This document shows positions 4,232 to 11,215 of a DNA stretch of 11,445 bases, piece by piece (position 1 is the first letter of the stretch; each line of letters opens with the position of its first letter). The DNA is from an uncultured Lachnospiraceae bacterium (lineage in GTDB: Bacteria; Bacillota; Clostridia; Lachnospirales; Lachnospiraceae): contig CADCPL010000295.1 in assembly GCA_902803305.1 (NCBI GenBank), positions 1 to 11,445 on the forward strand. The letters run 5' to 3'. Both the position numbers and the translations under genes were made by a program. The notes beneath the pieces are model-generated. The model saw only the letters and a program-made list of their open reading frames with translations. It had not been told where the DNA came from and did not search any database.

Positions 4232-6406
4232 TCAATGTAACAGAAATTCCAGTCTCTGTAAAGGACTTACGTGCTTTGTTTCCTCGTCTTTTTTTCCTTC
4301 CGAGGGAGACCCCTGTCTTCCCTTCAATACTATTGCCGATGTTTTAGGCAGCGTTATCGACAGATGTCCGTTCACTACTTCATATTCCTCAGACTCGGTT
4401 GAAAATCCGTCGGCATCCGTGATCATCAGTCTCGTAAGCTTTGACTCTCTCGGAACGCCTGTCTGCCAGACTCTCATATCCATTTCCTTGTCGCAGTCAT
4501 TATTGTTCACTATGACAATGATCTCGTTGTTCTTAATGAACCTTCCGAACGCGATAACGTTATAGTCCTTATGGATCATAATGCCCGCGCCCGTGATGAG
4601 CTCGCGGTTTTCCTTGTGTATACGTATCATTTCCTTGTGGAATCTGATAAGCTCCTTGTCTTCATTGCCCCACGGGTATGTTCTTCTGTTATCGGGATCG
4701 GTAAATCCGCAGACCCCGGCTTCGTCTCCGTAGTATATGGTCGGCGCTCCTGCCCATGTCATCTGGATCACGACAGCCTCCCTCATGACAGCCTTATTGA
4801 TGCCCTGATTGGCTGCTTCATAACCCTTGTCAGCCACACGTCCGACTATATGGTTGGTCCTGGTCAGGAATCTCGAATGATCATGATTGGACAGCTCATT
4901 CATCGTGGTAAACAGCGTGGGTGCCATGAACCTGCTGACGCCCTCGCGCATCATTCCCTCGAAAGCATCCGCGTTTCCGAGCATATCCTGGCGAAAATCA
5001 TCGCTGTGCTTCTGCATTCCCGTCAGGAACCACGTCACGGGCTCCATGAACGCATCATAGTTCATTATCGTATCCCATTCGTCGCCCATGAGCCATCCTG
5101 AAGGATCTCCGTAATGCTCAGCTATGATTATGGCGTTGGGATTGGCTTCTTTTACCACTCTTCTGAAATCTTTCCAGAACTGGTGATTGTATTCGGGGCT
5201 GTGTCCGAGATCGGCAGCCACATCAAGTCTCCAGCCGTCCACATTATACGGCGGAGACACCCATTTTCTCGCTATTCGCAGCACATAATCGCGGAGCTGC
5301 TTCGATCCCTCGTAGTTCAGCTTCGGAAGCGTATCATGGCCCCACCATCCGTCATATGTGCCGTTATACGGCCATTTGTCCTCAAAGAATCTGAAAAAGT
5401 CATGATACGGGCTTTCCTTATCGATATAAGCGCCCTTCTCGTATCCTTCCTGCTCTTCGTATATCCTCTCCCTGTCCATCCACTTGTTGAACGAACCGCA
5501 GTGATTGAAGACGCCGTCTATGATGACTTTTATCCCTCTTTTATGCGCTTCCTCGACAAAAGACGCAAAGAACCTGTTGGAAGCCTCAAGATTGGCGCGT
5601 CCCGTCACTCTGTTGATATACCTGCTCGCATCCTTGTTCTCGGTCTTATCGCCGGTCAGGAGGTCTCCCTTGTCGTCAACTATCTTCCCAAAGTGCGGAT
5701 CTATGTAATCGTAATCCTGTATATCGTACTTGTGATTGGAAGGCGATACGAACAACGGGTTAAAATATATCGCATCAATGCCGAGGTCCTTCAGATAATC
5801 GAGCTTTGCGGCTACTCCTGCGATATCACCGCCGTAGAACTCCCTGACACCCATATATGCCGGATATTTGCTCCAGTCATCGACCCTGGTGACATTTTCA
5901 CCTATATATCTGTATTCATCCGTCAGAACATCGTTTGTCGGATCCCCGTTATAGAATCTGTCGGTGTAGATCTGATACATGACCGCACCTTTTGCCCAGT
6001 CCGGTGTCTTGAATCCCGGACGGATGCGGAAATCAAAATGATCATCGGGGTTCTTCACAACGCCCCTCATATCATAGAAGCACGTTACTCCCGCGGACCC
6101 CACCTCAAAATGATACCTGATCATTTCATTGCTGAGACGGTACTTTGCAGAGTAAAAATCAAACTCCTCGGTTGACTCCGTGATCTCCATCAGGATATTT
6201 TCACCGTTACACACAAGTTTGGCGTAATCGATATTATTGCGTACGCTTCTGAGCTTAATGGTCACGACCCCGTATGCATTTGGTTCCAGTGGAATGATGT
6301 AGTCTTCCGAATAGTCGGAAAAGAGAGCCCTTCTGTTGAGAACGGGCTTGTAATTGGTGATAAACCTGCCCTTTTGAATGATATCGTTTAACTTATCAGA
6401 ATCCAT
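4232..6406 (-). CDS. GH13 alpha-glucan hydrolase (neopullulanase/cyclomaltodextrinase-like)
   Basis: A 724-residue enzyme without signal peptide, so probably cytosolic and acting on imported maltodextrins or glycogen by cleaving alpha-1,4 (perhaps also alpha-1,6) bonds. After an N-terminal beta-sandwich-like region (~16-131) comes the TIM barrel with all GH13 regions: DGVFNH (297-302), GWRLDVA with nucleophile D395, IIAEHYG with acid/base E430, NHD with D509, and LPKLN (360-364). The PSNHKYD stretch (222-228) is typical of the neopullulanase group. A C-terminal beta domain (~601-695) and a charged tail follow. It is longer than the usual ~580-residue neopullulanase, partly through an expanded domain B (~240-275). 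The start is ATG 6406 with GAGGGG 6 nt upstream; an in-frame TTG at 6448 lies at the likely transcription start and is rejected. Exact specificity is uncertain. Confidence 0.92.
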   Translation of the reverse strand: MDSDKLNDIIQKGRFITNYKPVLNRRALFSDYSEDYIIPLEPNAYGVVTIKLRSVRNNIDYAKLVCNGENILMEITESTEEFDFYSAKYRLSNEMIRYHFEVGSAGVTCFYDMRGVVKNPDDHFDFRIRPGFKTPDWAKGAVMYQIYTDRFYNGDPTNDVLTDEYRYIGENVTRVDDWSKYPAYMGVREFYGGDIAGVAAKLDYLKDLGIDAIYFNPLFVSPSNHKYDIQDYDYIDPHFGKIVDDKGDLLTGDKTENKDASRYINRVTGRANLEASNRFFASFVEEAHKRGIKVIIDGVFNHCGSFNKWMDRERIYEEQEGYEKGAYIDKESPYHDFFRFFEDKWPYNGTYDGWWGHDTLPKLNYEGSKQLRDYVLRIARKWVSPPYNVDGWRLDVAADLGHSPEYNHQFWKDFRRVVKEANPNAIIIAEHYGDPSGWLMGDEWDTIMNYDAFMEPVTWFLTGMQKHSDDFRQDMLGNADAFEGMMREGVSRFMAPTLFTTMNELSNHDHSRFLTRTNHIVGRVADKGYEAANQGINKAVMREAVVIQMTWAGAPTIYYGDEAGVCGFTDPDNRRTYPWGNEDKELIRFHKEMIRIHKENRELITGAGIMIHKDYNVIAFGRFIKNNEIIVIVNNNDCDKEMDMRVWQTGVPRESKLTRLMITDADGFSTESEEYEVVNGHLSITLPKTSAIVLKGRQGSPSEGKKDEETKHVSPLQRLEFLLH

Positions 6407-6455
6407 CCTATGCCCCTCATCGAATACTTTCCGATATTTAGTATACAACTTTAGT

Positions 6456-6484
6456 ATTATATCAAGATTTGGGGGTATTCACAA
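6456..6484 (-). promoter_or_regulatory. sigma-A promoter of GH13 gene
   Basis: Minus strand: TTGTGA (6484-6479), 17-bp spacer, perfect TATAAT (6461-6456). The predicted start near 6449 leaves a leader of about 43 nt to the ATG at 6406. No riboswitch-like fold or clear repressor palindrome is seen in the leader. Confidence 0.75.
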
Positions 6485-6514
6485 TATTTATCGATATCAC
6501 ATAGGATTAAACAT

Positions 6515-6544
6515 AAAAGCAGCTCCTCTGGAGGAGCCGCTTTT
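6515..6544 (-). terminator. terminator between ftsH and GH13 gene
   Basis: AAAAGC and GCTTTT flank GCTCCT and AGGAGC (12 bp plus one A/C mismatch, 4-nt loop). Minus-strand tail is TTTTATGTTTAAT. It would end transcripts from ftsH or from the possible small RNA before the GH13 promoter. The plus strand also has a short T-run, so it could work both ways. Confidence 0.75.
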
Positions 6545-6608
6545 GGAGAAGGTATTTCTTTCTTATGGGGGATAGTCTGTAAAGACTACCCTCTTATTGG
6601 GGGGTTAC
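6515..6608 (-). ncRNA. possible small RNA downstream of ftsH
   Basis: A perfect TATAAT on the minus strand (6620-6615; weak -35 TAGATT at 6643-6638) is followed by a roughly 94-nt stretch ending at the terminator 6515-6544. It contains a hairpin with arms TAGTCT/AGACTA extended by G-C pairs (6568-6593), and single-stranded C-rich runs ACCCCCC and TATCCCCC. Such UCCCC-type runs are known in Firmicute sRNAs that pair with ribosome binding sites. No ORF is evident. The alternative is simply the ftsH 3' untranslated region. It occupies most of the 338-bp gene-free stretch 6407-6744. Confidence 0.25.
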
Positions 6609-6664
6609 AAGTGCATTATAGCCCCGGATGTTTTCAAAATCTATCCATTAAATTCACAAATATT

Positions 6665-6688
6665 ACAAATGACAACTCCGTCATTTGT
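6665..6688. repeat. 9-bp perfect inverted repeat downstream of ftsH
   Basis: ACAAATGAC (6665-6673) and GTCATTTGT (6680-6688) pair perfectly around a 6-nt loop, 57 bp after the ftsH stop. On the minus strand only a weak A/T-rich tail follows, so it may be an inefficient terminator or an mRNA 3'-end stabiliser. Confidence 0.6.
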
Positions 6689-6744
6689 GCACATTAACGG
6701 ACGATTATTAATTCTGTTAGTCAAAATCACTATATATTGAGCTA

Positions 6745-8550
6745 TCAGGCACCTTCAAACAGCTGCTCGAACTCCGCACGGTTGATCTTTTCTTTTTCCA
6801 GAAGGAGCTCTGCACATGCATCAAGCTTATCCCTGTTCTCGCCGATAAGCTTAACCGCCTTCTCGTAGCATGTATCGATGATAAACTTTACTTCTTCGTC
6901 AAGCTTTGATGCCGTCGCATCGCTGTAGCCTCTCGTATGGGCAAGGTCACGTCCGATGAACACCTCTTCGCCTTCGTCATCATAGCAGATCGCTCCGATA
7001 TTATCGCTCATACCATAACGCATGACCATATTTTTCGCCATATGCGTCGCTTTCTTGATATCGGAGGACGCACCGGTCGTGATATCGTCAAGCACGATGG
7101 CTTCGGCAGCCCTTCCGCCGAGCATTGCCACTATCTCGTTGAGCATCCTGCCGCGTGTCTCAAACATCACATCCTCTTCCGGCATCGACATCGTATATCC
7201 GCCTGCACCGAATCCGGTGGGGATGATGGATACCGTATTTACGGGATCTATGTCGGGCAGTATGTAGTGAAGTATTGCATGACCGCTTTCATGGAATGCG
7301 GTTATCCTCTTTTCCTTTTCGGTAACGACCTTGCTCTTCTTCTCGGTTCCGACACCGACCTTCAGGAATGATTCCCTGATATCTTCCATTTTGATGAACT
7401 TGCGGTTTGATTTTGCAGCCCTTATGGCAGCTTCATTCATGAGGTTCTCAAGATCAGCGCCCGTAAATCCGGATGTTGATTTTGATACCTCGTCAAGGTC
7501 AACGTCATCGGAAAGAGGCTTATTCTTGCTGTGAACGTTCAGTATCTCAAGTCGTCCCTTAACATCGGGCGTACCTATGGCGATCTTTCTGTCGAATCGG
7601 CCCGGTCTCATGATGGCGGGATCGAGTATATCCACACGGTTTGTTGCCGCAAGGACGATTATTCCCTCGTTGACTCCGAAACCGTCCATTTCAACAAGCA
7701 GCTGGTTGAGCGTCTGCTCTCTTTCGTCATGTCCGCCGCCCATACCGGTACCACGCCTTCTTGCAACGGCATCTATCTCATCGATGAACACTATGCAGGG
7801 TGCGTTTTTCTTGGCTTCCTCAAACAGATCCCTGACACGGCTCGCTCCGACACCGACGAACATCTCCACGAAATCCGATCCCGATATTGAAAAGAAAGGA
7901 ACGTTCGCTTCACCGGCAATAGCCTTTGCAAACAATGTCTTACCCGTTCCGGGAGGGCCAACCAGGATCACTCCCTTCGGTATCCTTGCACCGACATCTA
8001 TATACTTCTGAGCATTCTTCAGAAAATCAACGATCTCTTCAAGATCTGATTTTTCCTCATCAAGACCGGCCACATCCGGGAACTTGATCTTGTTATCTGA
8101 ACTCGAGAGCTTGGCGTGACTCTTGCCGAAGTTCATCATCTTGTTTCCGCCGCCCGCCGATCCGTTCATGTACGTAAAGAACACGATCATGAAGATGACT
8201 ATTATAAGGGAAGGCAGGATATAAGTGGCGAACCATCCTTCTCTCTTGACGTCATCAAGCGTATAATCCGGGAACTTCTTGTCGAGTTCCTCCGTTACTT
8301 TATTGATATCGGGCGTATACATGAACAAAGTCATGCCGTTATCAAGTGTCAGCCTGACTTCTCCGGTAGGTACTTCGGAGTTCTGTATCAGCCTGATGGA
8401 TGCGATATCGCCCTTTTCTATATGTTGTTCAAATTCATTGTGATTAATTTCCTGTTTGACCGATCCCTGTACTTTGGACCATGCGATGAACAGTCCCACA
8501 AGTATGATCAGAATCAGGCCGTAAAAACCGAATCCGCTTTTTCTCTTCAA
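6745..8550 (-). CDS. ftsH: ATP-dependent zinc metalloprotease FtsH
   Basis: A 601-residue membrane-anchored AAA+ protease that degrades misfolded membrane proteins and short-lived regulators as a hexamer. Helix 1 is at residues ~9-24, a short extracytoplasmic domain ~25-105, and helix 2 ~108-128. The AAA module has Walker A GPPGTGKT (198-205), pore motif MFVGVG (230-235), Walker B IVFIDE (253-258) and the arginine-finger region RPGRFDR (315-321). The zinc protease has HESGH (420-424), with D497 in TGASSD as probable third ligand. The length is normal for Clostridia, with no long C-terminal tail. The start is TTG 8550, directly after the hpt stop, with GGAGG 11 nt upstream; no ATG lies before the first helix. 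It is the last gene of the tilS-hpt-ftsH unit, as in many Firmicutes. Confidence 0.97.
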   Translation of the reverse strand: MKRKSGFGFYGLILIILVGLFIAWSKVQGSVKQEINHNEFEQHIEKGDIASIRLIQNSEVPTGEVRLTLDNGMTLFMYTPDINKVTEELDKKFPDYTLDDVKREGWFATYILPSLIIVIFMIVFFTYMNGSAGGGNKMMNFGKSHAKLSSSDNKIKFPDVAGLDEEKSDLEEIVDFLKNAQKYIDVGARIPKGVILVGPPGTGKTLFAKAIAGEANVPFFSISGSDFVEMFVGVGASRVRDLFEEAKKNAPCIVFIDEIDAVARRRGTGMGGGHDEREQTLNQLLVEMDGFGVNEGIIVLAATNRVDILDPAIMRPGRFDRKIAIGTPDVKGRLEILNVHSKNKPLSDDVDLDEVSKSTSGFTGADLENLMNEAAIRAAKSNRKFIKMEDIRESFLKVGVGTEKKSKVVTEKEKRITAFHESGHAILHYILPDIDPVNTVSIIPTGFGAGGYTMSMPEEDVMFETRGRMLNEIVAMLGGRAAEAIVLDDITTGASSDIKKATHMAKNMVMRYGMSDNIGAICYDDEGEEVFIGRDLAHTRGYSDATASKLDEEVKFIIDTCYEKAVKLIGENRDKLDACAELLLEKEKINRAEFEQLFEGA

Positions 8551-9078
8551 TTAACCGTCTACCTCCACGATGCCGATATAGGGCAGATTTCTGTACTTCT
8601 GCGCATAGTCCAGTCCGTACCCGACAACAAATGCATCGGGAATTTCAAAGCCCGTGTAATCCACCTTAACGTCTTTTTTCCTTCTCTCGGGTTTGTCGAG
8701 AAGTGCACAGAGCTTGACTGACTTTGACCCGCGCTTTTTAATGTTATCAAGAAGATAACTGAGAGTGTTTCCCGTATCGACTATATCTTCTACAACGATG
8801 ACATCCCTGCCGTCCAGCGGCTCATCAAGATCCTTGTTGATCTTTACGATACCTGATGATTCGGTCGCATCTCCGTAGCTCGATACGCTCATAAAATCAA
8901 GGGTTACCGGAACCGTGATCCTCTTTGCGAGTTCGCATATGAAGAAAGTAGCTCCTTTAAGTATTCCGATCAGATGCACCGTCTTTCCTGCATAATCCTT
9001 GCTTATCTGTTCGCCCATCTCTCTGATGCGCGCACATACTTCCTCTTCAGAATAAAGAACCGAGATCTTATCAGCCAT
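8551..9078 (-). CDS. hpt: hypoxanthine phosphoribosyltransferase
   Basis: A 175-residue cytosolic enzyme of purine salvage that converts hypoxanthine or guanine plus PRPP to IMP or GMP. It shows the LKGA motif (40-43), the flexible-loop region SYGDATESSG (67-76) and the PRPP-binding motif VVEDIVDTGNTL (95-106), with E97/D98 and D101. The length is normal. The ATG at 9078 is chosen over an upstream in-frame TTG (9108) because GAGGAG lies just before it and the downstream protein begins as family members do. The gene overlaps the tilS stop by 8 bp, and ftsH starts immediately after its TAA. The tilS-hpt coupling is conserved in Firmicutes; in Bacillus, TilS and HprT are reported to interact and activate ftsH. 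Confidence 0.97.
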   Translation of the reverse strand: MADKISVLYSEEEVCARIREMGEQISKDYAGKTVHLIGILKGATFFICELAKRITVPVTLDFMSVSSYGDATESSGIVKINKDLDEPLDGRDVIVVEDIVDTGNTLSYLLDNIKKRGSKSVKLCALLDKPERRKKDVKVDYTGFEIPDAFVVGYGLDYAQKYRNLPYIGIVEVDG

Positions 9079-10642
9079 CTTCTTCTCCTCTTTTATAGAC
9101 AAATTCAATTACTTTTTCGGTGTTCTCCGTCACTTTAACATCTTCCGATATCCTGTGTCCGATGACCCAGAATATCTTCGAGCCGCAGGCCAGGAGCGGA
9201 ACTTCGTTTCTTTCGCTCTTGGGGATCTTCTCGTTGATCATGTAGTTCTTCAGGTTACCTTCGTTGCCCTTTTTATTGATCACAAGATAGTCTCCGGTCT
9301 TGCGTGTCCTAAGGACGAGATCACCGGTCATTTTAGCATAATCCATCCATTTCGTATAGGTATCATCGGGAATGGCATCTCTGTCAAACTCGTCAAGTAT
9401 ACGACAGGTAACGGTATCGCCATCCGGAAGCGCATATTCTCCGACTCCCGCAACCGGTATATAGAACTTAAAATCCGGAGCCGCTGTTTCTCTTTTATTA
9501 TGCTCTACGGGAACAACCACCGGATGCTGCTCCGGAATATCCGGAAGATTTGCTACCGGCATGGAAACCGCCGGAGCAGGCTGAACACCTTGGATCTTCT
9601 CACCGGGAATTTCCTGTATGTCTGCCTCAAAATCTTCCCGAGGCTTGATATATACGATGCCCGATTCTTTTACTACGGTAACCCTCCTTGGCAGGTGGAT
9701 CTCTCCGCTTCCCTGTTTCGTGATCAGTTCACACAGGCTGTCTATATGGCTTCTCGTTACATCCTTTATCGATACACCCGACTGAGTGATTAGCCCGCGG
9801 ACCGCAAACTTAAGAAGTATAGGTTCCGCCTGCGACAGAACATCCGCTTTATATTTTTTCGTCAATCCCTTTGTAATGTACTTACTGTCGGCTTCTTTTC
9901 CGGCTTCCTCAAGAAGCTCCGCCGCCTTCTTTTCCATGAACACGTTGACCTCTGCCGCTTCGGATGAAAGCGCGTTTATGTGTTCAACGGCATTCTGACG
10001 GACACCCTCCAGCTTCGGCATGATCTTTTTACGGATGTAATTCCTGCTGTACTCAAGCGTTCCGTTGGTCTCATCCGTTCTGTAGTCCTGCTCCACCTCT
10101 TCAAGATACTGCTCTATCTCTTCTCTCTTAAGGCACAGAAGCGGACGGATGATGTTATCTCTCTTTGCCTCCATTCCGGTAAGGCCTTTGATTCCGCTCC
10201 CTCTGATCATACGAAACAGTATCGTCTCCGCCTGATCGTTCATGTGATGAGCGACTGCGATCTTTGCATTGTCATAAAGGCTGCACACCTCATCAAACAG
10301 TTCATATCTGATTCGGCGGCCGCACTCTTCCTCCGACTCCTTCGTGATCTTACATATCAGAGGGATATCTTTCTTGTATGATTTCAACTCCACACCCTTA
10401 GATGCACAGAGCTTCTCCACGAACTTCTGATCCTTGTCCGCGGTCTTCTTGCGTATACCGTGATGAACGTGTACCGCAACCGTATTAAAGTCTATTTCCT
10501 TCTTGAGCTCTTCGAGCATCAGGAACAGACATACGGAATCGGCGCCGCCCGATATCCCTTCCACAATCGTGTCTCCGGGGTGGATCAGGTCGTTTTCTCT
10601 TATATAGTCCGTGACTTTTGCGTAGATATTATCCTTCTCCAT
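9071..10642 (-). CDS. tilS: tRNA(Ile)-lysidine synthetase
   Basis: A 523-residue enzyme that modifies C34 of the CAU-anticodon tRNA-Ile to lysidine so that it reads AUA. The N-type ATP pyrophosphatase loop SGGADS is at residues 31-36, followed by the VHVHHGIR block (57-64), AHHMNDQAETILFRMIRGSGIKGLTG (~131-156, the catalytic and tRNA-contact region) and NYIRKKIMPKL (~201-211). The C-terminal domain has RTRKTGDYL (445-453) and KNYMINEKIPKSER. It is longer than typical TilS (~430-470) because a low-complexity, Pro/Val/Glu-rich stretch of about 55 residues (~336-390) lies between the middle and C-terminal domains. The start is ATG 10642 with GGAGG 5 nt upstream; a TTG at 10654 overlaps that ribosome binding site and is rejected. 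It is the first gene after the structured element. Confidence 0.95.
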   Translation of the reverse strand: MEKDNIYAKVTDYIRENDLIHPGDTIVEGISGGADSVCLFLMLEELKKEIDFNTVAVHVHHGIRKKTADKDQKFVEKLCASKGVELKSYKKDIPLICKITKESEEECGRRIRYELFDEVCSLYDNAKIAVAHHMNDQAETILFRMIRGSGIKGLTGMEAKRDNIIRPLLCLKREEIEQYLEEVEQDYRTDETNGTLEYSRNYIRKKIMPKLEGVRQNAVEHINALSSEAAEVNVFMEKKAAELLEEAGKEADSKYITKGLTKKYKADVLSQAEPILLKFAVRGLITQSGVSIKDVTRSHIDSLCELITKQGSGEIHLPRRVTVVKESGIVYIKPREDFEADIQEIPGEKIQGVQPAPAVSMPVANLPDIPEQHPVVVPVEHNKRETAAPDFKFYIPVAGVGEYALPDGDTVTCRILDEFDRDAIPDDTYTKWMDYAKMTGDLVLRTRKTGDYLVINKKGNEGNLKNYMINEKIPKSERNEVPLLACGSKIFWVIGHRISEDVKVTENTEKVIEFVYKRGEEDG

Positions 10643-10659
10643 GTTGCCCTCCAAATGTC

Positions 10660-10802
10660 ACTTTCATCTACTTTCTTAAGGTCGCTCGCCATTAGGATCC
10701 GACTTCGTCGGATAGAGGCTCGCGGTGTAGACAGACCTCTTCCCAATTCACTTCGTGAATCGGGCCCCTTCTATCTACAATAAAAGCACAGGAACTTTCA
10801 TC
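10660..10802. repeat. 9-bp direct repeats bounding an intergenic element
   Basis: ACTTTCATC occurs at 10660-10668 and 10794-10802 in the same orientation, bracketing about 125 bp that holds the two-domain palindromic structure. This has the look of a target-site duplication around a small non-coding mobile element (MITE-like), though no clear terminal inverted repeats were found next to the 9-mers. Confidence 0.4.
10683..10779 (-). ncRNA. two-domain structured intergenic element upstream of tilS
   Basis: Read as minus-strand RNA. Domain 1 (10779-10726) closes with a 10-bp stem (10779-10770 with 10735-10726, one G-U pair that exists only on this strand) and contains a hairpin ATTCAC-GAA-GTGAAT with a GGG/CCC extension. 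Domain 2 (10724-10683) has CGC-GA-GCC facing GGC-GA-GCG, i.e. two 3-bp helices separated by tandem G-A pairs. It is then capped, across an internal loop, by ATCCGAC-GAA-GTCGGAT. Both hairpins share the GAA triloop. I do not recognise a named RNA family. It could be a cis-acting leader of tilS, a processed small RNA or a REP/MITE-type repeat. Confidence 0.45.
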
Positions 10803-10809
10803 CCCATGC

Positions 10810-11121
10810 TTATTTATTGACGTCCGATCTGAATAAGATCTCGTTCTCGTACAGCAATCCCAGCTTCTCTTTCGCGATCTCCTCCACAAACTTGTCTGTC
10901 TTCGTGTATTTCTCGTAATCCGTAAGTTTGCGGGTCCGCTCGTGCTCTTCTTCGATCTGAGCCTGCAGTGTCGCTTCTCTTTGCTGATATTCGGCCTGCT
11001 TCTGCTTCAGTTCATGTCCCTTGAACAGTATGACCGCCATCAGGATCAGAACCACAAACGAAACAAGCGCCATTCCAAGCCGGTTCTGCCGTTTCTTTCG
11101 AAACGCAACTTTTCTGGCCAT
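10810..11121 (-). CDS. divIC: septum formation initiator, DivIC/FtsB family
   Basis: A 103-residue bitopic membrane protein of the division machinery, where DivIC/FtsB works with FtsL and DivIB/FtsQ. It has a basic cytoplasmic N-terminus (MARKVAFRKKRQNR), one membrane helix at ~15-33, an extracellular coiled coil at ~35-70 rich in Glu, Gln and Arg, and the family ending FVEEIAKEKLGLLYENEI (~78-95). The size is normal. GGGGAG lies 5 nt before the ATG. Its place between rqcP and tilS matches B. subtilis divIC. It has its own consensus promoter overlapping the rqcP stop and a leader of about 60 nt with a small hairpin. The functional name rests on position as well as sequence, since DivIC and FtsL-like proteins are alike. 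Confidence 0.9.
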   Translation of the reverse strand: MARKVAFRKKRQNRLGMALVSFVVLILMAVILFKGHELKQKQAEYQQREATLQAQIEEEHERTRKLTDYEKYTKTDKFVEEIAKEKLGLLYENEILFRSDVNK

Positions 11122-11144
11122 TATTACTCCCCTTCGATATTAAC

Positions 11145-11162
11145 AGATACTTTTCGGTATCT
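11145..11162 (-). promoter_or_regulatory. small leader hairpin before divIC
   Basis: Minus strand AGATAC and GTATCT pair (6 bp) around a 6-nt loop, 24 nt upstream of the divIC start codon. It is too weak for a terminator and may only structure the leader. Confidence 0.35.
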
Positions 11163-11170
11163 CCAACCCC

Positions 11171-11187
11171 TTTGTTAACATAACAAA
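11171..11187 (-). promoter_or_regulatory. palindrome at the divIC transcription start
   Basis: TTTGTTA and TAACAAA form a perfect 7-bp inverted repeat with a 3-nt spacer. It begins at the last base of the -10 box and covers the expected transcription start near 11180. The position suits a repressor site; alternatively the RNA would begin within or just after this A/T-rich stem. Confidence 0.4.
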
Positions 11188-11215
11188 TTATATACAGAAT
11201 ATGCGCTATTGTCAA
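11187..11215 (-). promoter_or_regulatory. consensus sigma-A promoter of divIC-tilS-hpt-ftsH
   Basis: Perfect TTGACA (11215-11210), 17-bp spacer and perfect TATAAT (11192-11187) on the minus strand. The TGA stop codon of rqcP (11214-11212) lies inside the -35 box. This should give strong constitutive expression of the downstream genes unless the adjoining palindrome is a repressor site. Confidence 0.9.

Noticed and set aside
5114..6175. 353-codon plus-strand open frame opposite the GH13 gene
   Set aside because: It lies entirely antisense to a strongly supported GH13 gene, shows no recognisable domain, and reflects the codon bias of the opposite strand.
6407..6448. TTG start extending the GH13 protein by 14 residues
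   Set aside because: It lies at the predicted transcription start and has no ribosome binding site, while ATG 6406 has GAGGGG at proper spacing.
9079..9108. TTG start extending hpt by 10 residues into tilS
   Set aside because: ATG 9078 has GAGGAG just before it and gives the family-typical N-terminus; the extension is tilS coding sequence in another frame.
10643..10654. TTG start extending tilS by 4 residues
   Set aside because: The TTG is part of the TTGGAGG ribosome binding site for ATG 10642.
10681..10780. Known riboswitch or ribozyme (purine, T-box, hammerhead, pistol, twister)
   Set aside because: None of the conserved cores I know for these classes could be found in the stems or loops of the element.
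10780..10807. Ten-codon minus-strand ORF (MGMKVPVLLL) before the structured element, as a leader peptide
   Set aside because: It has no ribosome binding site, no diagnostic codon run beyond three leucines, and the following hairpins do not form an obvious terminator/antiterminator pair.
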